Shown in pieces: positions 58,793 through 64,000 of a DNA stretch of 64,000 bases. This DNA is from Sulfurisoma sediminicola (GTDB taxonomy: Bacteria > Pseudomonadota > Gammaproteobacteria > Burkholderiales > Rhodocyclaceae), in assembly GCF_003865015.1 (NCBI RefSeq), contig NZ_BHVV01000006.1, positions 248,001-312,000 of the forward strand, read 5' to 3'. A program made the position numbers and the translations under genes. The notes beneath the pieces were generated by a model. It was not told the DNA's origin, did not search any database, and saw only the letters and a list, made by a program, of their open reading frames with translations. Numbering within the stretch: position 1 is the first letter of the stretch; every line of letters begins with the position of its first letter.

Positions 58793-61266
58793 TTGCCCTG
58801 CGCCTGATGTGGCGCATGCTCGCCCGCGACTGGCGCGCCGGCGAACTGACGGTGCTCGGCGTGGCGCTGGTGGTGGCGGTGGCGGCACTGACCAGCGTCG
58901 GCTTCCTCGCCGACCGCGTCGAACGCGGCCTCATGCAGCAGTCGCACCAGCTGCTCGGCGGCGACCTGCTGCTGACGGCCGACCACCCGTGGCGCGACGA
59001 GATCAGGGAGGTGGCCCGCCGGGCCGGCCTGCAGCTGGCCGAGAGTGCGACCTTTCCCAGCATGGTGTCGACGCCGCAGGGCGCCCAGCTGGCCGAGATC
59101 AAGGCCGTCACTTCCAATTATCCGCTGCGCGGCAAACTGCGCACCGCTCCCCAACTCAATGCCGCCGATGCCGAGGCGCAGGGCGTACCTGTACCGGGCG
59201 AAGTCTGGCTGGACGAGCGGCTGACCTCGGCGCTGGGCATGGCGCCAGGAACGTCGTTGCGGCTTGGCGCGCTCGATCCGGTGATGACGGCCGTGCTGAC
59301 GCTCGAGCCCGATCGCGGCATCAACGCCTTCGCCCTCGCCCCGCGCCTGCTGATGAACTTCGGCGACCTGCCGGCATCGCAACTGGTCCAGCCGGGCAGC
59401 CGCATCGCCTGGCGTCTGCATCTGGCCGGAGAGGCAAAGGCCGTAGCCGCCTTCGCCCGCACGATGGAACAGCGCCTCGGCCGCGGCGAAAGACTCGAAA
59501 GCCTCGACAACGCCCGCCCCGAGGTGCGCAACCTGATCGAGCGCGCCCAGCGCTTCCTGCGCCTTGCCGCGCTGCTCGCGGTGATCCTCGCCGCCGTCGC
59601 GGTCGGGCTTTCCGCCGACCGCTACATGCGCCGCCATCTCGACGGCTGCGCGGTGCTGCGCTGCCTCGGCGCGCGCGAATCGCAGATCCTCGTCATCCAC
59701 GGCGGCGAGTTCGTGATCTTCGGCCTGCTCGCCACGCTGGTCGGCGGCATCAGCGGCTACGCGACGCAATGGGCCTTGCAATCGCTGCTGGCGGGAATCC
59801 TGACCGATGCTTTGCCGCAGCCGGGGTGGCAGCCCTGGGCGCAGGGCCTGGCGGTCGGCGCGGTGCTGGTGGTCGGCTTCGTCCTGCCGCCGCTGCTGCG
59901 GCTCAAGCGCGTGCCGACGGTGCGGGTGCTGCGGCGCGAGTGGGACGGCGAGCCGGTATCGCTTGCCGCCTACGGCATCGGCATCGCACTGCTGGCGCTG
60001 CTGATGGTCGCCATCGCCGGCGAGATGAAGCTCGGTGCCATCGTGCTCGGCGGTTTCCTCGGTGCGATCCTGCTATATGCCGGCTTCGCCCGGCTGGTGA
60101 CGACGTTGTTGCGTCATGTGCGGGCCGGTCCGGGCTGGCGCTACGGCCTGGTCAACTTGCGGCGGCGCCGGCTCGCCACGCTGGTACAGGCCGTGTCGCT
60201 GGGCCTCGGCCTCACCGCCCTGTTGTTGCTGACCGTGGCCCGCGACGAACTCATGGACAGCTGGCGCGCCAGGGTACCGCCCGATGCGCCCAATCGCTTC
60301 GTCATCAACATCCAGCCCGACCAGCGTGCCGCCATCGCCGACTTCTTCGCGGCCGCCGGCCTGCCGCCGTCGCTGATGGAACCGATGGTGCGCGGCCGCC
60401 TGGTGGCGGTCAATGGTCGGGCGGTGCGGCCGGCCGACTATGCCGAGGAACGGGCCCAGCGCCTGGTCGAGCGCGAGTTCAACCTGTCGTGGACGGCCGA
60501 CCTGCCGGGCGGCAACACCCTAGCGGCGGGGCGCTGGCATGGCCAATCCAGGGAGCCGCAGTTCTCGGTCGAGCAGGGCTTGGCCGAAACCCTGAATCTC
60601 AAGCTCGGCGACGAGCTGGATTACGATATCGCCGGCCAGCGCCTGGCCGCACGCATCACCTCGCTGCGCAAGCTCGACTGGGATTCGATGCGGGTCAATT
60701 TCTTCGTCATCGCGCCGGCCGGAGCGCTCGACGGCCTGCCGACGAGCCTGATCACCAGCTTTCACCTGCCGCAGGAAAAGGTCGCCTTCGTCAATGCCCT
60801 GGCGCGCGAGTTTCCCAACGTCACCGTGATCGACGTCGCCGCGCTGGTGCGGCAGTTGCAGGCGACGCTCGACCAGGTGACGCGCGCGGTGCAGCTGCTG
60901 TTCGGCTTCGCGCTGGCCGCAGGAGTCGTGGTGCTCTACGCCGCGCTGCAGGCCACGGCGGACGAGCGCCTGCGCGAGCTGGCGGTGATGCGCGCGCTCG
61001 GTGCACGCAAGCGCCAGCTGCGCGCCGCCCTCGGCACCGAGTTCGCGGCGCTGGGCGCCATGGCCGGGCTGCTCGGCGGGCTCGGCGCGGCGGCCATCGC
61101 CTGGGCGCTGGCGCGCTTCGCCTTCCGCCTGCCGTATCTTCCGGATCCGCTGCTGGTCGTCATCGGCTGCACCGCCGGCGCCCTTGGCGTGGCGATAGCC
61201 GGCGTGCTGGCGACACGCGGCGCGCTGGCCAGCGCCGCCGTGACCGGGTTGCGCGAGGCGCAGTAG
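58789..61266 (+). CDS. FtsX-like ABC-type permease, 825 aa
   Basis: Large permease with two FtsX blocks. N-terminal span (LTVLGVALVVAVAALTSVGF), a periplasmic MacB-core domain (about 40-250, with LLGGDLLLTADHPWRDEIRE), spans FLRLAALLAVILAAVAVGLS and FVIFGLLATLVGGISGY, a central pair, a second periplasmic domain (about 490-690), and three C-terminal spans (LLFGFALAAGVVVLYAALQA, LGAMAGLLGGLGAAAIAWAL, GCTAGALGVAIAGVLATRGA). It resembles YbbP. No ATPase (YbbA-like) lies beside it. Exports or extracts lipophilic substrates in some relatives; substrate unknown here. Confidence 0.85.
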   Translation: MIALRLMWRMLARDWRAGELTVLGVALVVAVAALTSVGFLADRVERGLMQQSHQLLGGDLLLTADHPWRDEIREVARRAGLQLAESATFPSMVSTPQGAQLAEIKAVTSNYPLRGKLRTAPQLNAADAEAQGVPVPGEVWLDERLTSALGMAPGTSLRLGALDPVMTAVLTLEPDRGINAFALAPRLLMNFGDLPASQLVQPGSRIAWRLHLAGEAKAVAAFARTMEQRLGRGERLESLDNARPEVRNLIERAQRFLRLAALLAVILAAVAVGLSADRYMRRHLDGCAVLRCLGARESQILVIHGGEFVIFGLLATLVGGISGYATQWALQSLLAGILTDALPQPGWQPWAQGLAVGAVLVVGFVLPPLLRLKRVPTVRVLRREWDGEPVSLAAYGIGIALLALLMVAIAGEMKLGAIVLGGFLGAILLYAGFARLVTTLLRHVRAGPGWRYGLVNLRRRRLATLVQAVSLGLGLTALLLLTVARDELMDSWRARVPPDAPNRFVINIQPDQRAAIADFFAAAGLPPSLMEPMVRGRLVAVNGRAVRPADYAEERAQRLVEREFNLSWTADLPGGNTLAAGRWHGQSREPQFSVEQGLAETLNLKLGDELDYDIAGQRLAARITSLRKLDWDSMRVNFFVIAPAGALDGLPTSLITSFHLPQEKVAFVNALAREFPNVTVIDVAALVRQLQATLDQVTRAVQLLFGFALAAGVVVLYAALQATADERLRELAVMRALGARKRQLRAALGTEFAALGAMAGLLGGLGAAAIAWALARFAFRLPYLPDPLLVVIGCTAGALGVAIAGVLATRGALASAAVTGLREAQ

Positions 61267-61310
61267 GCCGAGCATTGCCTTTTGCCGCTGCTAGCGGCAC
61301 TATTCCGGAC

Positions 61311-63449
61311 ATGAAAGCGGAATCGGCCGATTCCTCCAGTTCGTCCGCAGGGGCGAGCCCGTTTTTCGGCACGCCCTATCGCTCGCTGGTGATCGGCGTC
61401 TATGCCCTCGTAGCCACGGTTTGCGGTGGCATGGCCTGGCTGCAGATCCAGCAAATCGAGCGGCATGTCGGCGACGTCGCGCGCGAGCGCGGAGCGGTGC
61501 TGTTTCGCCTGATCGAACTGACACGCGACTGGAACGCCGGTCACGGCGGCGTCTATGTGCCGGTGACCCCGACGACCCAGCCCAACCCCTACCTCCAGGA
61601 CGAGAAGCGCGACATCGTCGGCCACGACGGCTCCCGCCTCACCAAGATCAACCCCGCCTTCATGACGCGGCAGATTGCGGAACTGGCCGCCCGGGGTAAT
61701 GGCGTCAAGATCCACCTCACCAGCCTCAGGCCGATTCGTCCGGCCAACGCGGCCGACGCCTGGGAGACGGAATCGCTGGCGCTGTTCGAGGGTGGGCTCA
61801 AGGAACGGCTCAGCTTCTTCGGCGACGGCGCCAACCCGTCTCACCGCTACATGGCGCCGCTGCTGGTCAAGGAACCTTGCATGAAGTGCCATGCCATGCA
61901 GGGCTACCATGTCGGCCAGATCCGTGGCGGCATCTCCATCACCATGCCGGCCGGCGAGCTGTTGGCGGTGGGCGCGCGCCAGCGCGACTGGACCCTGTCG
62001 ATCGCCTTCGGCACCTTCGTCGTGGTCAGCCTGCTGGCGCATTTCGCGTTCAACCGCGCGCGCCACCATTACGTCGACCTGGCGGACCTGACGCGGGCAC
62101 AGGATCGCACCATCGCCGATCGCACGCGCGAGGTGGAGGAGCGCAACGCGGACCTGGAGCGCGAGGTGGAGGAACGCCGGCGCAGCCAGCAGCAGTTGGC
62201 GCAGAGCGAGTCGCGTTACCGCTCGGTGATCGAGAGCAGCCAGGACGGGGTGGTGTTGCTGGATCAGGGCAACATCGTCTTCGTAAACGAGCGGCTCAGC
62301 GAGATCCTCGGCTTCCGTCCCGAAGAACTGATCGGCAAGCCTTTCGTCGACATCGTCGCCGAACTCGACCGCTCCTGGGTGGCGGATCGCCACCAGCGGC
62401 GCCTGCGCGGCGAGGCCGTGCCGGGCACTGCGCGCGTGCGCCTGCGCCACCACAACGCGAGGCTCACGCGCATCGCCGACATCCTCATCGTGCCGCTGCA
62501 CGAAGGCACGCAGGGGCAATGGGTGGTCACCCTGAAGGACGTCACGCTGCTGGTGCGCAACGAACGCGAACTGCAGATCGCCGCCGCCGTGTTCGAGCAT
62601 GCCGCCGAGGGCGTGATGGTGACCGACGGCGAAAACCGCATCCTGCGCGTCAACCCGGCCTTCACTTCCATCACTGGCTACACGCCCGGCGAAGTCGTCG
62701 GTCGCAAGCCCGACATGCTGAAGTCGGGCCGCCACGACCTTGCCTTCTATCAGGAGATGTGGCAGGCGCTGTCCGGGCGCGGCCACTGGGAAGGCGAAAT
62801 CTGGAACCGCCACAAGAACGGCAGCCTCTACGTCGAGTGGCTCGCCATCAGCACCATCCCCGAGGACGCCGAGGATGCCGGCAAGTACGTCGCGACCTTC
62901 ACCGACATCACCGAGCGCAAGCAGGCCGAGGAACTGCTGCGCCACAAGGCGCAGCACGACCCGCTGACCGACCTGCCCAACCGCGCGCTGTTCGAGGATC
63001 GTCTCGACGGTGCCCTGGCGGCGAGCCGCCGCTACGGCCGTCAGTTCGGCCTGCTGGCCATCGATCTCGACCTCTTCAAGGAGGTGAACGACAGCCTCGG
63101 CCACCAGGCCGGCGACGAGTTGCTGGTCGCGGTGGCGCGGCACCTGCTGTCCTGCGTGCGCGAGGCCGACACCGTGGCGCGGATCGGCGGCGACGAATTC
63201 GCCATCCTGCTGACCGAGGTCGGCAGCGCCGCCGAAGTCGAACAGGTAGCCCGCCGCGCGCTCGAGCTGCTGGTGCAGCCCTTCCGCCTGGAAGCGGGCA
63301 TCGCGCAGATCTCGGCCAGTATCGGCATGGTGCTCTATCCCGAACATGGCGACAACGCCGGCGACCTGCGGCGTGCGGCCGATCGCGCGCTCTATGCCGT
63401 CAAGACGGGCGGCCGCAACGGCTGCCGCTTCTACGCCGCCGGGCTCTGA
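61311..63449 (+). CDS. Haem-motif PAS/GGDEF sensor diguanylate cyclase
   Basis: 712 aa inner-membrane protein. First span SLVIGVYALVATVCGGMAWL; a periplasmic Tll0287-like (DUF3365) domain (about 45-210) ending with CMKCH, a c-type haem attachment motif, in KEPCMKCHAMQGYHVGQIRG; second span LSIAFGTFVVVSLLAHFAFN; a coiled coil; two PAS domains (about 300-415 and 420-545, with AAVFEHAAEGVMVTDGENRI); and a GGDEF domain (about 550-710; DPLTDLPNRALFEDRLDGAL, ARIGGDEFAILLTEVG). Makes cyclic di-GMP, probably in response to redox or gas. The ATG at 61311 begins this gene; the open frame to its left is a shadow of the permease. Confidence 0.93.
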   Translation: MKAESADSSSSSAGASPFFGTPYRSLVIGVYALVATVCGGMAWLQIQQIERHVGDVARERGAVLFRLIELTRDWNAGHGGVYVPVTPTTQPNPYLQDEKRDIVGHDGSRLTKINPAFMTRQIAELAARGNGVKIHLTSLRPIRPANAADAWETESLALFEGGLKERLSFFGDGANPSHRYMAPLLVKEPCMKCHAMQGYHVGQIRGGISITMPAGELLAVGARQRDWTLSIAFGTFVVVSLLAHFAFNRARHHYVDLADLTRAQDRTIADRTREVEERNADLEREVEERRRSQQQLAQSESRYRSVIESSQDGVVLLDQGNIVFVNERLSEILGFRPEELIGKPFVDIVAELDRSWVADRHQRRLRGEAVPGTARVRLRHHNARLTRIADILIVPLHEGTQGQWVVTLKDVTLLVRNERELQIAAAVFEHAAEGVMVTDGENRILRVNPAFTSITGYTPGEVVGRKPDMLKSGRHDLAFYQEMWQALSGRGHWEGEIWNRHKNGSLYVEWLAISTIPEDAEDAGKYVATFTDITERKQAEELLRHKAQHDPLTDLPNRALFEDRLDGALAASRRYGRQFGLLAIDLDLFKEVNDSLGHQAGDELLVAVARHLLSCVREADTVARIGGDEFAILLTEVGSAAEVEQVARRALELLVQPFRLEAGIAQISASIGMVLYPEHGDNAGDLRRAADRALYAVKTGGRNGCRFYAAGL

Positions 63450-64000
63450 GTCGCCACGGTCGTCTGCAGTCGCGCCAGTTCGTCCGGGGTGTTGATGTTA
63501 GCGAAGGCCGTGCCGTCGGCGAAAGCCACTTCACATGCGCCGGCAGCGGCGAGCCAGTCGCGCGCCTTGCGCCCGCCGTTTTGCAGCCATTCGCCGAGTG
63601 CCGGGGCGAGTTCGACGTGGGCCAGCATGAAGCCGGGCTCGGGGCCGCGCGGGCTGGTCGCCACGAAAAGTCGGCGCTGGCGGCGCCCCGAAGGAAGTCC
63701 CCCTGGGGGAGACGCCGACTGCGCCAGGCGTGCGACCAGGTCGTGCGGCAACAGGGGGGCATCGCAGGGCGCCGTGACCAGCCAGGGCGTGGTGCAGGCG
63801 AGCAGGCCCGCGTGCAGCCCGGCCAGCGGGCCGGCGAAGCCGCCGACGACGTCGGCGACCAGGGGCAGCCCGAAGGCGCCATATTCGGGGCGGTTGGCGT
63901 TGATCGCGAGCCGCGCCACCTGCGGCGCGAGACGCTCGATGACGTGGGCGAGCAGGGGGCGGCCTTGCAGCGGCGCCAGTCCCTTGGCGATGCCGCCCAT
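63431..64000 (-). CDS. mobA: Molybdenum cofactor guanylyltransferase (5' end beyond window)
   Basis: Attaches GMP to molybdopterin. The visible part starts inside the nucleotide-binding motif (MGGIAKGLAPLQGRPLLAHV, normally preceded by LAGGxGxR), so the true start lies to the right of 64000. NANRPEYGAFGLPLVADVVG, the DxxP-like region GPLAGLHAGLLACTTPWLVT, APCDAPLLPHDLVARL and the C-terminal FANINTPDELARLQ follow. Codons within 63660-63712 (SASPPGGLPSGRRQRRLFVA) are encoded by a repeat-like insertion. Ends 19 bases inside the 3' end of the convergent cyclase gene. Confidence 0.9.
   Translation of the reverse strand: MGGIAKGLAPLQGRPLLAHVIERLAPQVARLAINANRPEYGAFGLPLVADVVGGFAGPLAGLHAGLLACTTPWLVTAPCDAPLLPHDLVARLAQSASPPGGLPSGRRQRRLFVATSPRGPEPGFMLAHVELAPALGEWLQNGGRKARDWLAAAGACEVAFADGTAFANINTPDELARLQTTVATQSPAA
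63660..63712. repeat. REP-like repeat inside mobA coding sequence
   Basis: Contains CCCCC-TG-GGGGG, GGAAGT and GGCGCCCCGAAGG, in the same order (reverse strand) as the palindromic repeat before alr. It keeps the mobA frame open and adds a basic loop where MobA proteins usually have a short connection. Confidence 0.5.

Noticed and set aside
58809-61310. Extension of the diguanylate cyclase frame leftward to a 1546-codon protein
   Set aside because: The left part is an out-of-frame reading of the FtsX permease; the cyclase signal starts at the ATG at 61311 with its own membrane helix.
63431-64000. MobA starting at the Met at the right edge of the window
   Set aside because: That Met lies inside the GxRMGG nucleotide-binding motif; the real start must be upstream, outside the window.

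Overview
The window reads as chromosomal DNA of a high-GC betaproteobacterium. The gene block gyrA-serC-serA-pheA-hisC-tyrA-aroA/cmk-rpsA-ihfB-lapA-lapB, followed by ugd-rfaE1-hldD and cysM, and the UbiG, OmpA, OmpR/EnvZ, IspD/IspF, RadA and Alr sequences, look most like Rhodocyclales and relatives. That assignment is an inference from gene content and protein style, not a database result.

Layout. (1) 1-7.2 kb is one end of an integrated, probably mobilisable element. It is visibly more AT-rich than the rest. It carries a MobC-type replication-relaxation protein (cut by the window edge), two unrecognised genes, a coupling-protein ATPase with a separate membrane-anchor gene, a replication-protein-like gene on the other strand, a DUF4224 protein, a tyrosine integrase and a small orphan. 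It abuts the 3' end of an intact tRNA-Ser(UGA). Just upstream lies the 5' half of a second, broken tRNA-Ser, so the tRNA has probably been replaced by an integration event. (2) 7.5-13.3 kb: two HU-type genes, an NAD-type isocitrate dehydrogenase, gph, ubiG, an OmpA-family protein and an amidohydrolase. (3) 13.4-30.3 kb: a long co-directional housekeeping series, namely gyrase, serine and aromatic amino acid synthesis, a fused AroA-Cmk, ribosomal protein S1, IHF-beta, the LapA/LapB envelope-control pair, and UDP-glucuronate and heptose synthesis. (4) 30.5-38.4 kb: one giant RTX-type repeat protein with an N-terminal DUF4347 domain, sitting between hldD and cysM. (5) 38.5-46.2 kb: cysM, a macrodomain gene in operon with the three AmmeMemoRadiSam genes, ispD-ispF-thpR, a cyclic-nucleotide-binding protein and an AI-2E family permease.

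(6) 46.2-49.9 kb: an ompR-envZ pair translationally coupled to a truncated haemoglobin, facing two small exported proteins across a tandem OmpR-family-like site. (7) 49.9-64 kb: an MHS-type transporter, tsaB-rimI-uracil-DNA glycosylase, an LplT-like transporter, a LysR regulator, alr-radA, an FtsX-type permease, a haem-motif PAS/GGDEF diguanylate cyclase and the edge-truncated mobA.

Most genes abut or overlap by 1-8 bases (ATGA, GTGA and TGATG junctions), so translational coupling is the rule. The most interesting places are the tRNA-Ser junction with the split coupling protein, the macrodomain/AmmeMemoRadiSam operon, the OmpR box with its repeat proteins and globin, and the DUF4347-RTX giant gene.
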